Assembly (NCBI RefSeq): GCF_014466955.1 | Contig: NZ_AP023396.1 | Span: 5,704,001 to 5,768,000, forward strand | Length of the DNA: 64,000 nt | Origin: Nocardia wallacei | GTDB taxonomy: Bacteria > Actinomycetota > Actinomycetes > Mycobacteriales > Mycobacteriaceae | Direction of reading: 5' to 3' | Part shown: in pieces, positions 28,419-40,646 of the stretch | Position numbering within the stretch: the stretch's first letter is position 1 | Layout: each line of letters begins with the position of its first letter | The notes under the pieces: model-generated | Databases searched by the model: none | The model's input: the letters and a program-made list of their open reading frames with translations, nothing else | Told to the model about the DNA's origin: nothing | Program-made: the position numbers and the translations under genes

Positions 28419-28795
28419 CCGGATCACATCGCGACACGGACGCCGAGGCGGCGACGCCGACCGAACCGGATGCCATCAGACGCGACATCGAGCGGACCCG
28501 CGCGGAACTCGGCGAGACTGTGGACGCATTGGCGCACAAGGCCGACGTCTCCGCCCGCGCCAAGGAGAAACTGCACGACACCTCGACCGCCGCACAGGCC
28601 AAGGCGAGTGAGTTGTCGGCACGGGCCGAGGACGCCGCCGGCCGGGCGATCGCCACGACCGAGGCGCGCGCCGACCAGGCCGGCGCGGCCGTGCGCCGTC
28701 GTCCGCTACCCGCCGCCGCGGCGGCCGCCGCGGCCGCGCTCCTGGTCACCTGGCGTCTGATGCGGCGCCGCAACCGCAAAGAACGGGCGTCGTGA
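28415..28795 (+). CDS. DUF3618 family protein
   Basis: 126 residues. The DUF3618 signature IRRDIERTRAELGETVDAL is at residues about 22-40, then an Ala/Lys-rich helical stretch (LEA-like) and a C-terminal hydrophobic segment followed by a basic tail RLMRRRNRKERAS, suggesting membrane anchoring. Always found beside Holin-X and DUF4235 genes in mycolata, as here. ATGA overlap upstream, TGATG downstream. Role not known; envelope or stress function is the usual guess. Confidence 0.82.
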   Translation: MTGSHRDTDAEAATPTEPDAIRRDIERTRAELGETVDALAHKADVSARAKEKLHDTSTAAQAKASELSARAEDAAGRAIATTEARADQAGAAVRRRPLPAAAAAAAAALLVTWRLMRRRNRKERAS

Positions 28796-29055
28796 TGAAG
28801 CTGCTCTACAAACCGCTGGGCATGCTCGTCGGCGTCCTGGGTGGCCTGGCCGCGTCCGCCGTTTTCGCGCACACCTGGAAGCTGCTGACCGGCGAGGACG
28901 ACGCGCCCGCCGCCACCGACCGCGACCGCGGCTGGGGCGAAATCGTGGCCGCGGCCGCCCTGCAGGGCGCGGTCTTCGCCACCGTGCGAGCCGTCATCGA
29001 CCGCGGCGGCGCCGCCGGGTTCCGCAAGGTCACCGGCACCTGGCCAGCGGACTGA
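28795..29055 (+). CDS. DUF4235 family membrane protein
   Basis: 86 residues. Two hydrophobic segments flank the central loop; KLLYKPLGMLVGVLGGLAAS at the N-terminus is characteristic of DUF4235. The ATG shares one base with the previous stop. Last gene of the three-gene operon; a strong hairpin starts 22 bp after its stop. Confidence 0.82.
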   Translation: MKLLYKPLGMLVGVLGGLAASAVFAHTWKLLTGEDDAPAATDRDRGWGEIVAAAALQGAVFATVRAVIDRGGAAGFRKVTGTWPAD

Positions 29056-29076
29056 AAGACATACGACGCGTTGCAA

Positions 29077-29121
29077 CGACGACGCCGGGCCGTCCCCTGT
29101 GGGGGCAGCCCGGCGTCGTCG
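29077..29121. terminator. Bidirectional terminator between DUF4235 and katG
   Basis: CGACGACGCCGGGC (29077-29090) pairs with its complement at 29108-29121. The 17-base interval has its own CCCC/GGGG stem. It lies between two convergent genes and can serve both. Confidence 0.75.
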
Positions 29122-29127
29122 GTGGAA

Positions 29128-31847
<2,720 letters not shown>

Positions 31848-31911
31848 TCTGGAACGAGTCAAGCATTTGATTCGGAACGGGCGATGTCCCCGAGTGCGCG
31901 CGGGAAAGTGC

Positions 31912-32847
31912 CTACCAGGATTCGATCAAGGGCGCGTCGTGCTCGTGCCGCCGCCACTGCTCGGTGAGGCGGCCGAGCCGCGCGGGCGAGGCCATGCCGC
32001 AGACGGACGCGATCTTGTCGCCACGAACCTCGAGCACGGCGACGCCCACCACGCGGTCGTCGAGCACGGCGATGACCGCCGGGGCGCCGTTGATCACTCC
32101 GGTATGGATGGCCGGGGAGCCGCCGGCGAGTTTGCGTTTCGCCGGAGTCGGTTTGAACGCGGCACGGGTCGCGGCGGCGAACCGCTCCGGAACCGAGTAC
32201 CGCAGCAGCTTGTCGTTCAGCCCCGCTCCGTCGGAGACCGCGGTCGCGTCGGCGGTCAGCAGCGCCACCAGCCGTTCGGTCCGGCCCGAGGCGGCGGCAT
32301 CGACGAACGCCGCCGCGATCCGGTGCGCCGCGGCGCGATCGACCCGCGTCGTACCGCGCGCGGCGGCGAGGTGTCGCCGGGCCCGATGCGCGTGCTGCTG
32401 ACTCGCGGACTCGGTGATGTCGAGTATCTGCGCGATCTCGGCGTGACCGTACGAAAACGCTTCGCGCAGAACATAAACCGCCCGTTCGACCGGCGACAGC
32501 CGCTCCATCAGCAGCAGCACCGCCAGGCTGACCGATTCGCGCTGCTCGACGGTGTCGGCCGGACCCAGCATCGGGTCGCCGTCGAGCAGCGGTTCGGGCA
32601 TCCACGCGCCGACCGCGCGCTCACGCCGCACCTTCGCCGAGCGGAGCCGGTCGACCGCCAGATTGGTGACGATCTTGGTCAGCCAGGCCTCCGGCGCCAC
32701 GATGTGGTCGCGGTCGGCGGCCTGCCAGCGGAGGAAGGCGTCCTGCACCGTGTCCTCGGCGTCGGCGGCCGAGCCGAGCAGGCGATAGGCGATCGAGGCC
32801 AGCCGGTCTCGGCTGGCCTCGAAACGCGCCACGGTGGCAGTGTCCAT
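31912..32847 (-). CDS. ECF sigma factor with SnoaL-like C-terminus (SigJ/ECF41-like)
   Basis: 311 residues. Region 2 ([20 protein letters not shown]) and region 4 ([20 protein letters not shown], then the helix-turn-helix [15 protein letters not shown]) are complete. A roughly 110-residue SnoaL/NTF2-like domain follows, with DGAGLNDK where ECF41 proteins carry DGGGK. In that group the extension controls the sigma factor in place of an anti-sigma protein, and the neighbour is an oxidoreductase or decarboxylase, as here. ATG 32847 begins at the family N-terminus. It lies 10 bp after the oxidoreductase stop, so the pair form an operon. Confidence 0.87.
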   Translation of the reverse strand: MDTATVARFEASRDRLASIAYRLLGSAADAEDTVQDAFLRWQAADRDHIVAPEAWLTKIVTNLAVDRLRSAKVRRERAVGAWMPEPLLDGDPMLGPADTVEQRESVSLAVLLLMERLSPVERAVYVLREAFSYGHAEIAQILDITESASQQHAHRARRHLAAARGTTRVDRAAAHRIAAAFVDAAASGRTERLVALLTADATAVSDGAGLNDKLLRYSVPERFAAATRAAFKPTPAKRKLAGGSPAIHTGVINGAPAVIAVLDDRVVGVAVLEVRGDKIASVCGMASPARLGRLTEQWRRHEHDAPLIESW

Positions 32848-32857
32848 GCGCGACACC

Positions 32858-34045
32858 CTAAGCGGCGACGGCCTTCGCCGACCGCTCCCGGGTGGTCGCC
32901 AGGCGGTGCTTGCGGCCGGGCATCCCGTAGGTCGGGCGGCTGATGCTCCAGGCGGCGGTCGAGAGGATCGCCGACTTGAAGCGGGCGGCCGGCCGGCCGA
33001 GCAGCGCCCAGGATTTCGATCGCGCGTCACCGTCGACCATCTGGAAGATCCCGTCCCGCCGCCCGAGGCTGATGTGGTTGCCGACGTAGGCCAGCGTGGT
33101 CGTCGAGACCTTGCGCCCCGTCAGATCCCCGATGATCGTCGCGGTCGCCTGCATGCCGGTGTATCCCGCCGAGGCGCACGACATCGGCAGTGGCCGCCCG
33201 TTCTCGCCGATCACGAACACGCTGTCACCGGCGACGTAGACGTCCGGATGCGACACCGACCGCATCCAGCGATCGACCGTGATCCGGCCGTCCGGCTCCA
33301 CCGCGATCCCGCCCGCCGCGGCTATCGGATGGGCGGCGAACCCGGCCGCCCACACCGTCGCGTCGGCGGCATACACGGTGCCGTCCGCGACGACGACTCC
33401 GTGTTCGGTCACCCGCTCGACGGTGGCGTGCTCGTGCACCGCGATCCCGAACCGATCGAACGCGCGCAGCAGGTGACGACGGGCCCGCGGCCCCAGCCAA
33501 CCGCCCAGTTCGCCGCTCGTCACGAGGCTGACCCGCAGGCCCGGCCGGGATTCCGCGATCTCGGTAGCGGCTTCGATCGCGGTCAGGTTGCCACCGACGA
33601 CCAGCACTTTCCCGTTCTCTCCCAGCTCGTCCAGCCGAGCCCGCAGGCGCAGCGCGGCCGGTCGGCTCGCGACGTGGAAGGCGTGCGTGTCGACACCTGG
33701 AATCCCATGTTCGGCGGCGGTGCTGCCGAGCGCGTAGACCAGGCTGTCGTATTCCAGCCGCTCGACACCCGCGTCGTCGGCGACCACGACGGCCCGGCGG
33801 TCGGCGTCGACGGCGGTCACGCGCGCCACCCGCAACCGAATCCCGGTGCCCGCGAACACATCCGCCAGCGGCCGGTACGGCAGCTCCTGCCCCGCCGCGA
33901 GCTGATGCAACCGCAGCCGCTCGACGAAGTCGGGCTCGGCATTGACGACGGTGATCTCGAAGTCGTCGGAATGCAGCCGCCGCGCAAGATATCCCGCGAC
34001 GTAAGCTCCGGCGTATCCGGCCCCGAGAACAATAATGCGATGCAT
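32858..34045 (-). CDS. NDH-2-like FAD/NAD(P) oxidoreductase
   Basis: 395 residues. Two dinucleotide sites: FAD at the N-terminus (IIVLGAGYAGAYVAGYLARR) and NAD(P)H in the middle (GKVLVVGGNLTAIEAATEIAE). The motif VYVAGDSV near residue 280 completes the family pattern. It resembles type II NADH dehydrogenases but lacks a clear membrane-binding C-terminus. ATG 34045 follows AGGAG. Upstream partner of the ECF sigma factor, so it may be the target or sensor-linked enzyme of an oxidative stress response. Confidence 0.87.
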   Translation of the reverse strand: MHRIIVLGAGYAGAYVAGYLARRLHSDDFEITVVNAEPDFVERLRLHQLAAGQELPYRPLADVFAGTGIRLRVARVTAVDADRRAVVVADDAGVERLEYDSLVYALGSTAAEHGIPGVDTHAFHVASRPAALRLRARLDELGENGKVLVVGGNLTAIEAATEIAESRPGLRVSLVTSGELGGWLGPRARRHLLRAFDRFGIAVHEHATVERVTEHGVVVADGTVYAADATVWAAGFAAHPIAAAGGIAVEPDGRITVDRWMRSVSHPDVYVAGDSVFVIGENGRPLPMSCASAGYTGMQATATIIGDLTGRKVSTTTLAYVGNHISLGRRDGIFQMVDGDARSKSWALLGRPAARFKSAILSTAAWSISRPTYGMPGRKHRLATTRERSAKAVAA

Positions 34046-34164
34046 GGTCCGCTCCTGTCTGTTGCGTGCACACCCTGAACGAGACAGCCTCCGGTTTCCT
34101 GACAAGCTGTCCCCTATGGCGTGCATCACGACGGGTGCCATGCCAGGATTCGGAGACCCATGCC

Positions 34165-34575
34165 ATGTCGAAACCGACGCCCGTACCAGACCGAACGACG
34201 GCCCGCAGGCACGTACTCGCGCTGTTTCTCATGTTGATCGCGGGAGTGTTCGTGGGAGCGGTCGTGACGACCGTCATCGCGATCGCCCTGTTCATGCATC
34301 GCACCGAAACGGTTCACACGTACCCGGCATCGCCGCGCGGCGGTGGTTACGCCGCAGCGGTGAAACGCGTCCACAGCCCCATGGACCTCGACAGCTACGA
34401 GATCTGGCTCGGACCGTACCTCGACGACGACGTGCCGCGCGGTCACGTCGTGGCGATACCGCTGGCCTGGAGCACCGAGCCACATATCGAATGGACTCCC
34501 GACACGGTCGTCATGCGTTTCGAGCCCGGCGGCGAGATTCGCGTTCCCATGACGATGGTGCTGGACAATCGATAG
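34165..34575 (+). CDS. Membrane-anchored protein of unknown function
   Basis: 136 residues: a short cytoplasmic N-terminus, one membrane helix near residues 15-42 (VLALFLMLIAGVFVGAVVTT) and an extracytoplasmic domain of about 90 residues with IWLGPYLDDDVPRGHVV. No family recognised. It diverges from the oxidoreductase gene; ATG 34165 is in a weak context. A 15-bp direct repeat (CCCCGCTCTGCCCTCG twice) follows at 34580-34614. Confidence 0.6.
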   Translation: MSKPTPVPDRTTARRHVLALFLMLIAGVFVGAVVTTVIAIALFMHRTETVHTYPASPRGGGYAAAVKRVHSPMDLDSYEIWLGPYLDDDVPRGHVVAIPLAWSTEPHIEWTPDTVVMRFEPGGEIRVPMTMVLDNR

Positions 34576-34704
34576 CCCTGCCCCGCTCTGCCCTCGTCCC
34601 CGCTCTGCCCTCGCGCAGCGGTCGCCGCGTTCCGTGTCCGGAGTTAGCATGTGGCCGCAGGATTCGGCTCCGGTGATCGTTGGCGGTAAAGGAAGTCCGA
34701 GCGG

Positions 34705-35907
34705 ATGGATCGCCGGAAGAAGGGGATCACCCGGCGCGGTTTTCTCGTAGCGGCGGGCGCGTCGGTCGCGCTGACCACCATGGCGCAGCCGACGCGGGCC
34801 GTGTCCATCACGCGGCAGGTGTCCGCCGCTCCGGTGCGGCCCGGAGAACGTGCGAATCTGGCGGAACAGGCGACGGTGCAGCGCCATGTGCGCGCGCTGT
34901 GGGGTCGGCCGCGAAGACAGCTCGGTATGCTCGTCTGGCCGGCGTCCCTGCTGGACCAGTCCTTCGCCCGCTGGTGCTACTGGTGGCAGGCCCACCTCCT
35001 CGACTGCGCCGTGGACGCCGCGCACCGCGACCGCACCCCCGAACGCCTCGATCGCGTCGTCGCCCTGGCGCAGGGCATCCGAACCCGCAATCTCACCGGC
35101 TGGACCAACCGCTACTACGACGACATGTCCTGGCTCGCACTGGCACTCGAACGCGCCGACCGCCTGCTCGGCCTCCGGTTCGGTGACGCCATCGGCGAGC
35201 TGCGCGCCGCCCTGCTCGACGGCTGGAACCCCGTCGGCGCGGTGCCCTGGCGTTCCGACGACGATTTCTACAACACTCCCGCGATCGGACCGGCGGGGAT
35301 CTTCCTGGCTCGTTCGGGCGAATTATCCCGCGCTACAATGCTTTCCGAATTTCTGCACACACGCCTACGCGATCCCGGCAGCGGCCTGGTCCTCGACGGC
35401 GTCCATGAGCCCGGCGGCCGACTCGAACGCACCGTCCACACCTACTGCCAGGGCGTAGCCATCGGTCTGGTAACCGAATTGGCCACGCGCACAGGCGCAT
35501 CGATCCACCACCACCGCGCGGGCGAACTCGTCGACGCGACCGGGAAGCACCTGACGAACGCCGGAGTGATCACCGCCGCCGCCGGTGACGACTCGGGCCT
35601 GTTCATGGGCATCCTCGCCCGCTACCTCGCCGAAACCGCACTCGCCCTGGGCAATACCACCGCCGCCGACATCGTCCACGCCTCCGCCCGAGCGGCCTGG
35701 AGGCATCGCGCCGAAGTCCAGGACCTGCCCTTCTTCGGCATGGACTGGACCCGTCCCGTCACCCTCCCCACCCACCCGGAAACCCGCCCCGGCCTCACCC
35801 ACTCCCCCGCCGCCTCGTCGGCGAACCTCAGCCGCGACCTCTCCGTCCAGCTCAGCGGCTGGATGCTCCTGGAGGCCGACCACCGCCTCACCGCCGCGGG
35901 GCTGTGA
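34705..35907 (+). CDS. Tat-exported GH76 family glycosidase (alpha-1,6-mannanase-like)
   Basis: 400 residues. A Tat signal (TRRGFLVAAGASVAL, Arg10-Arg11) is followed by an (alpha/alpha) barrel whose catalytic pair is visible as YYDDMSWLALALERA, Asp139-Asp140, the GH76 hallmark. GH76 enzymes cut alpha-1,6-mannan; in mycolata they may trim lipomannan or act on fungal mannan. The C-terminus ends in a helix (QLSGWMLLEADHRLTAAGL). Probably a single-gene unit. Confidence 0.85.
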   Translation: MDRRKKGITRRGFLVAAGASVALTTMAQPTRAVSITRQVSAAPVRPGERANLAEQATVQRHVRALWGRPRRQLGMLVWPASLLDQSFARWCYWWQAHLLDCAVDAAHRDRTPERLDRVVALAQGIRTRNLTGWTNRYYDDMSWLALALERADRLLGLRFGDAIGELRAALLDGWNPVGAVPWRSDDDFYNTPAIGPAGIFLARSGELSRATMLSEFLHTRLRDPGSGLVLDGVHEPGGRLERTVHTYCQGVAIGLVTELATRTGASIHHHRAGELVDATGKHLTNAGVITAAAGDDSGLFMGILARYLAETALALGNTTAADIVHASARAAWRHRAEVQDLPFFGMDWTRPVTLPTHPETRPGLTHSPAASSANLSRDLSVQLSGWMLLEADHRLTAAGL

Positions 35908-36305
35908 GCCCGCGCCAGCGCCGCAGGCCCGAGCACCTCGGCAACGGGCAACACCGCCCCCAGCCGCTCCGCGACGACAACCTCCACCACCGAAACCCGC
36001 CCGCACACCTCCCGAACCACCTCCGCCACAACAACTTCGGGCCAGTGACAATCACGAATCCCCCACCCGCACAGCCCCGCCCCCACCCCGCAGGACACAT
36101 CCTCGACCCCGGCGAAACCACCACACTCAGTCCACCGGGCGAAAACGAGACCTGAACTCCCGCAAGCTCCGCCCACAGCCCCGCGCGTGTGTCAGCACCG
36201 CATCAATCGTCATGAAAAATCCCCTCCCCGCAATGAGCATCGGTGACAATCTCGCACTGACATCCCTCTCACCCCACGTCGCACCCTCAGCTTCCTCGGC
36301 CGCGG
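35908..36305. other. 398-bp stretch without a confident gene
   Basis: Very C-rich on the plus strand, with several long but proline- or arginine-laden frames that look like composition artefacts. An 83-codon plus-strand frame ending at 36155 is the least implausible, but it has no ribosome site or family match. Confidence 0.4.
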
Positions 36306-37226
36306 TTACTGCGTAGTCCCCGCCCGCACCCCGCTGACGTAGACAACATCCCCCATCCGCAATTCGTCGTCGCCGATCGGTGCAAGTCCGTTGGCGGCGA
36401 ACAGCGCTCGACAACCAACCGTGTTCAGCACCCAGCCTCGATCGACCAGGTACGGTGCCGCCTCGTTACGTTCACCGAAGTACCGCAGCCTCGCATGGTC
36501 GAGATCGAATCCCTGCGCACGCCAGCGTTCGGAGAGCCGACGCAGCCCTTCCTTCGTCTCGGCATCGTCACCCGGCCGCGGATTGGGCCGACTCTCGGTA
36601 GCCACCCGGCTCCCCGGCACGCTGAGTTCGGTGATGGTGTCCAGCAGCCGATCCTGCGCCGCGGGCGGCAGATAGCCCAGCAACCCTTCGGCGCTCCACG
36701 CCGTCCGACTCGCCGGATCGAATCCGGCGTCACACAAGGCGGCGGGCCAATCGTCGCGCAGATCGACCGCGACTACTCGCCGATCGGCAGTGGGCTCAGC
36801 ACCCAGCTCGGCCAGCGCACGAGTCTTGAACTCGAGAACCTTCGGCTGATCGACCTCGTACACCACGACCCCATCCGGCCATGGCAGCCGATACGCCCGG
36901 GAATCCAGCCCCGAGCCCAGAATCACCATCTGCTCGATACCCGCCTCGACCGCCTCGAGAAAGAACTCGTCATAGAACCGGGTACGCACCTTGGCCCCAT
37001 CGATCGCCACCTGCTCGACCGAATCCTCAGCCGCCACTTCGCCGCTCGCCAGCCGAGTCAGGAAGTCGATGCCGACCGCCCGAACGAGCGGCTCCGCGAA
37101 CGGGTCATTGATACGCGCCGGATCCATCCGAGTCGCAATAGCCCGCACCGCCGCAGCCATGGTCGCGGTCGCACCGACACTGGATGCCGCGTCCCACGAG
37201 TCGCCATCATGTCTGATGAAAGTCAT
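36306..37226 (-). CDS. TIGR00027-type SAM-dependent methyltransferase
   Basis: 306 residues of the large mycolata family related to leucine carboxyl methyltransferases. Features: [13 protein letters not shown] N-terminus ([19 protein letters not shown]), RTRFYDEFF, motif [30 protein letters not shown] and the C-terminal [15 protein letters not shown] 37226 has GGGAGG 5 bp upstream. Genomes of this group carry dozens of paralogues of mostly unknown substrate (often acyl or small carboxylic acids). The small gene just upstream may be co-transcribed. Confidence 0.9.
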   Translation of the reverse strand: MTFIRHDGDSWDAASSVGATATMAAAVRAIATRMDPARINDPFAEPLVRAVGIDFLTRLASGEVAAEDSVEQVAIDGAKVRTRFYDEFFLEAVEAGIEQMVILGSGLDSRAYRLPWPDGVVVYEVDQPKVLEFKTRALAELGAEPTADRRVVAVDLRDDWPAALCDAGFDPASRTAWSAEGLLGYLPPAAQDRLLDTITELSVPGSRVATESRPNPRPGDDAETKEGLRRLSERWRAQGFDLDHARLRYFGERNEAAPYLVDRGWVLNTVGCRALFAANGLAPIGDDELRMGDVVYVSGVRAGTTQ

Positions 37227-37237
37227 GTTCCTCCCGC

Positions 37238-37516
37238 TCAACTATTTCCGGTCGAAGGGTCCGTCCGCGCGAGCACGTCGAGGTAGTCGATGAATCGCGG
37301 CGTCGGCCGGATCGTGACGCCGTCCTCGCTGGAGCGAGTGATGGCGGCCAGATCCAGAGTTCCGTTCTGCCACCAGTACACCCACGAGTTGATCGGCCAC
37401 GGGCACCGACATCCCCCTCCCGCAGCGACCGACCACACGATTCGACCGAACTGTCCGATCCCCTCGTCCTCGAGCGCGGCGATCCAGGTGTCGGGGTCGG
37501 CTGTACGCCGGGACAA
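37238..37516 (-). CDS. Small protein of unknown function
   Basis: Up to 92 residues from a TTG at 37516. The sequence has natural composition ([50 protein letters not shown]), unlike frame shadows. The stop lies 11 bp before the methyltransferase start. The true 5' end is uncertain, because a different frame upstream (to 37592) also looks coding; a frameshift is possible. Confidence 0.5.
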   Translation of the reverse strand: MSRRTADPDTWIAALEDEGIGQFGRIVWSVAAGGGCRCPWPINSWVYWWQNGTLDLAAITRSSEDGVTIRPTPRFIDYLDVLARTDPSTGNS

Positions 37517-37693
37517 TCGCGGCAGTGTCCCCGATCCCTTCTGCGACGAAGTGCGTCGCCCTTCGATCCCCGCATCGAGTCCGAACCATCATCTCTCGAA
37601 ACCACCGGCCCCTGAACGTGTTTCGTGCCTCGCACCCGGGATCATTTGATTATTCTCATAATTGAACATTGTTCGAAGGCTCGAGGGGGAAAT

Positions 37694-39655
37694 ATGCCTG
37701 ACATCAACCGTGAGAGACGTCGTAGGTGGATCGAGCAGCGACTGGCCGCGGTCCCGAATCTGACCGCTGAGCAGCGCCGATTCCTCTCGATCCCCTTGAT
37801 GGAGCGCCACTGGCACGTCCTGATCGACCGCACGACACCCCGGAATGACCGGCCACGGGCGTTCGCGGTCGGACCGACCGGGGTGTATGCCTTGGTGTTC
37901 ACCGAACAGGTATCGGACCGAGAGTGGCTGCGCGGCATCCGAATCCGTGCCGAGGAGGTCTTCGCCGGTGTGGCGGCGGGGCGTAGCCACTATGTGCCGC
38001 ACATGCTGGAGGTCATGCTGCTCATGCCGCGCGCGGTCCACGTCGCCGCGCACGATCCGTTCGTCTCGGTGGACGAATCCACGATGCGACACGCGTTGCG
38101 CAGCGGCGAGAATACCCTGTCGACCCGGTGGATCGGTCATATCGCCGCCACGGTCGCCGGACGAAGCGACCGCTTCGATTGGATCGATGCGGAAGCGGCA
38201 CCGGCCGCCGAACCGGTTGTGTCCGAAGGGTTGTTGGATGTCACCGAATTGCGTGAAGACGAGCGCAGCAAGATGCTCGGCAGGCCGTTTCAGGAATGGA
38301 TGACCTTCCTGGACCCCGACCAGATCGGCCTGGTGAACGTCAACTTCAACGGTCCCGCGCGCTTCAGCGGCCCTGCGGGCACCGGCAAATCGGTGGTCGC
38401 GCTACATCGAATGGCCCGCTTCGCCAAACTGAATCCCGGTCGACTGCTGTTCACCAGCTTCGTGAAAACCCTTCCCTCCTACCACGAGTCGGCGTTCCTA
38501 CGGCTGGCTCCCCAGGCGACCGACCGTGCCGAGTTCATCGGCTTGCACGCATGGACGATGCGTTTCCTGAAACGTCGCGGCGTGACCTACCGCGTCGGCG
38601 ACGACGAGGTGTACGAAGACGCGTTCGCCCGCGCCTGGAGCAAGGCGCGTCACGTGCTCGGCAGGATCAACGACACCGACTACCAGTATTGGAAGGACGA
38701 GGTCGGGCGTGTGATCAAGGGCCGTGGCCTGCGAACCGTGGAGCAATACCAGGCGGTCGGCCGGGCGGGTCGCGAGGGTGTCGCCCTGGGCCCGAACCAG
38801 CGGGCCGACGTGTGGACCTTGTTCTATGAGCCCTACCAGGCACGACTGGCCGAGCGCGGAATCGTCGACTTCAACGACGTCATCAGCCAGGCCGTAGCCG
38901 AGTTGCGCGATCGCCCCCTGGACGATTCCGAGGACTACGCGCTGGTCGTGGTCGACGAGGTGCAGGATTTCACCTTGCTCGAACTGACGTTGGTCCATCA
39001 CATCGCCGGCGGCGGACCGGAAGCTCAACTACTTCTGGTCGGCGACGGGCAGCAACAGGTGTACGCCGGTGGCTGCAAACTCTCCGAGGCCGGCATCCCC
39101 CTTCCGGGTGGCCGTGGACGAGTATTGCGGACCAACTACCGCAACCGCGCAGCGGTGCTTCGATTCGCCCAGCGCGTCGAGGCCGGCAACACGGTCGACG
39201 ACCTCGACGGCGGCCCCGGATTCGTGCTGCGAGACAGCGATGCCGTATTGCCCGGCGGCAACGCCGTGGAGAAGGTGGTGCGGCGAGCCGACATCGACGC
39301 AGAACTGGTACGCGCGATCCAGGAATCCGGCTTCGCCGATTCGGACGTCGCAGTGATCGTCGGCAACCGACGCGATGCCCTGCACTACCAACGGCTCCTC
39401 GAGGGAGCCGGTCTCCCGGTGTTACCACTGGACCGATACGACGGCAGCCAGCACGCCCGGATCAAGGTCGGCACCGTACACCGCGCGAAAGGCATGGATT
39501 TCGCCGCCGTCTTCCACATCACCGAGAAACAGCAGAAGCCGCTGACCGAACTCACCGGCGGCGCCCGCGACCGCGCCGAACTACTGACCCGGCAAGCCCT
39601 CGTCGCCATGAGCCGCCCCCGCGACTATCTGTGGGTGGCGTATTTGACGGACTGA
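37694..39655 (+). CDS. SF1 (UvrD/Rep-like) helicase with N-terminal NERD-like region
   Basis: 653 residues. Walker A GPAGTGKSVVALHR at about residues 226-239, Walker B VVVDEVQDF near 420, LLVGDGQQQVYAGG (motif III), TNYRNRAAVLRF (motif IV), GTVHRAKGMDFAAVF (motif V) and ALVAMSRPRDYLWVAY (motif VI) are all present. The first 200 residues contain RAFAVGPTGVYALVF, like the strand order of NERD nuclease-related domains, but catalytic residues are not obvious. DNA unwinding in repair, or phage defence as in some NERD helicases, is possible. GAGGGGGA precedes ATG 37694. Confidence 0.82.
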   Translation: MPDINRERRRRWIEQRLAAVPNLTAEQRRFLSIPLMERHWHVLIDRTTPRNDRPRAFAVGPTGVYALVFTEQVSDREWLRGIRIRAEEVFAGVAAGRSHYVPHMLEVMLLMPRAVHVAAHDPFVSVDESTMRHALRSGENTLSTRWIGHIAATVAGRSDRFDWIDAEAAPAAEPVVSEGLLDVTELREDERSKMLGRPFQEWMTFLDPDQIGLVNVNFNGPARFSGPAGTGKSVVALHRMARFAKLNPGRLLFTSFVKTLPSYHESAFLRLAPQATDRAEFIGLHAWTMRFLKRRGVTYRVGDDEVYEDAFARAWSKARHVLGRINDTDYQYWKDEVGRVIKGRGLRTVEQYQAVGRAGREGVALGPNQRADVWTLFYEPYQARLAERGIVDFNDVISQAVAELRDRPLDDSEDYALVVVDEVQDFTLLELTLVHHIAGGGPEAQLLLVGDGQQQVYAGGCKLSEAGIPLPGGRGRVLRTNYRNRAAVLRFAQRVEAGNTVDDLDGGPGFVLRDSDAVLPGGNAVEKVVRRADIDAELVRAIQESGFADSDVAVIVGNRRDALHYQRLLEGAGLPVLPLDRYDGSQHARIKVGTVHRAKGMDFAAVFHITEKQQKPLTELTGGARDRAELLTRQALVAMSRPRDYLWVAYLTD

Positions 39656-39676
39656 CCGCCCGCACGGCTGTCAGGC

Positions 39677-40567
39677 TCACGATTGCCGCCCCGTGCGGTG
39701 GGGGATGGCGAGGAGATCGAGAAACGCGGCGGCCGCGGGCGAGCATCCGGTTCGGCTCCAGATGCCGTACTCCACGCGAGCGGGCGCGTCGGAGACCTCG
39801 AGAGCGACGACGCCGGCGAGCTGAGGGGCATACGCGGAGGGGAGCATGGCCACCGCGAGTCCCGGCTGCACGAGCCGGGTGATGTAGTCGGCGGTGGTGA
39901 CCTCGAAGGCGACATCGCGATCCAGTCCCGCGGCGGCGAAAGCCTGATCGGACTGGACGCGTCCGGCAGTGTCGGCCGGCAGGTCTACGAACACCTCCGC
40001 CGACAGCCGCCGCAGATCCACGGTCGACTCGCCGGCGAGCGGATGATCCGGCGCCACAATGGCGACCAGCCTGTCGCGCGCGAGTTCGCGGGCGGCCACA
40101 CCGCGCGGGCGGCCGGTGGTCGGCAACCCGAGAAACGCGACGTCGAGAACACCGTGCTCGACCTGTTCGATGAGGTCGTCACTGGCGCCGACACGCAGGT
40201 CGATGCGGACGTGCGGATAACGCTCGCGAAAGTCACGCAGCGCACCGGGTATATCGACGGCCGCCACGGTCGGGATCAATCCGAGGGCCAAGCGCCCTCG
40301 CACCTGACCGATCGCCGCGGCGACCTCGGCGACCGCTCGCTCGGCGGCGTCGACGCTCTGGCGCGCCGAAGGCAGAAACGCGGCTCCCGCCGGAGTCAGC
40401 CGCACCCGGCGACTGGTCCGATCGAACAACCTCGCGCCGAGTTCCCGTTCCAGGCGGGCGATCTGGTGACTGAGAGCGGACTGCACGACCAGGCAGCGTT
40501 CGGCGGCCCGGGTGAAGTTGTTCGTCTCGGCAACGGCGAGGACGTAGCGCATCTGCTGCAGTTCCAT
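39677..40567 (-). CDS. LysR family transcriptional regulator
   Basis: 296 residues. The N-terminal winged helix is textbook (MELQQMRYVLAVAETNNFTR, then SQxxxSHQIARLERELGARLFDR with VVQSALSHQI here), followed by a periplasmic-binding-like effector domain. It is divergent from the EamA transporter operon with a 79-bp gap, the usual arrangement for a LysR protein controlling its neighbour. ATG 40567 matches the family start. Confidence 0.93.
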   Translation of the reverse strand: MELQQMRYVLAVAETNNFTRAAERCLVVQSALSHQIARLERELGARLFDRTSRRVRLTPAGAAFLPSARQSVDAAERAVAEVAAAIGQVRGRLALGLIPTVAAVDIPGALRDFRERYPHVRIDLRVGASDDLIEQVEHGVLDVAFLGLPTTGRPRGVAARELARDRLVAIVAPDHPLAGESTVDLRRLSAEVFVDLPADTAGRVQSDQAFAAAGLDRDVAFEVTTADYITRLVQPGLAVAMLPSAYAPQLAGVVALEVSDAPARVEYGIWSRTGCSPAAAAFLDLLAIPHRTGRQS

Positions 40568-40646
40568 ACATCGATCGTGGATCGAGATCGTTGCGGTGAC
40601 AAGCATGTGTTGGACTCATGAATAGTTTCCCAGCAGACTTCGAAGT

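Noticed and set aside
34577..34616. Direct repeat of CCCCGCTCTGCCCTCG
   Set aside because: Only two copies, C-rich composition, no spacer structure; not a CRISPR or iteron. No CRISPR array is seen in the window.
35904..36155. 83-codon plus-strand frame after the GH76 gene
   Set aside because: Proline/arginine/histidine composition fits a frame artefact of C-rich DNA; no ribosome-binding site or family.
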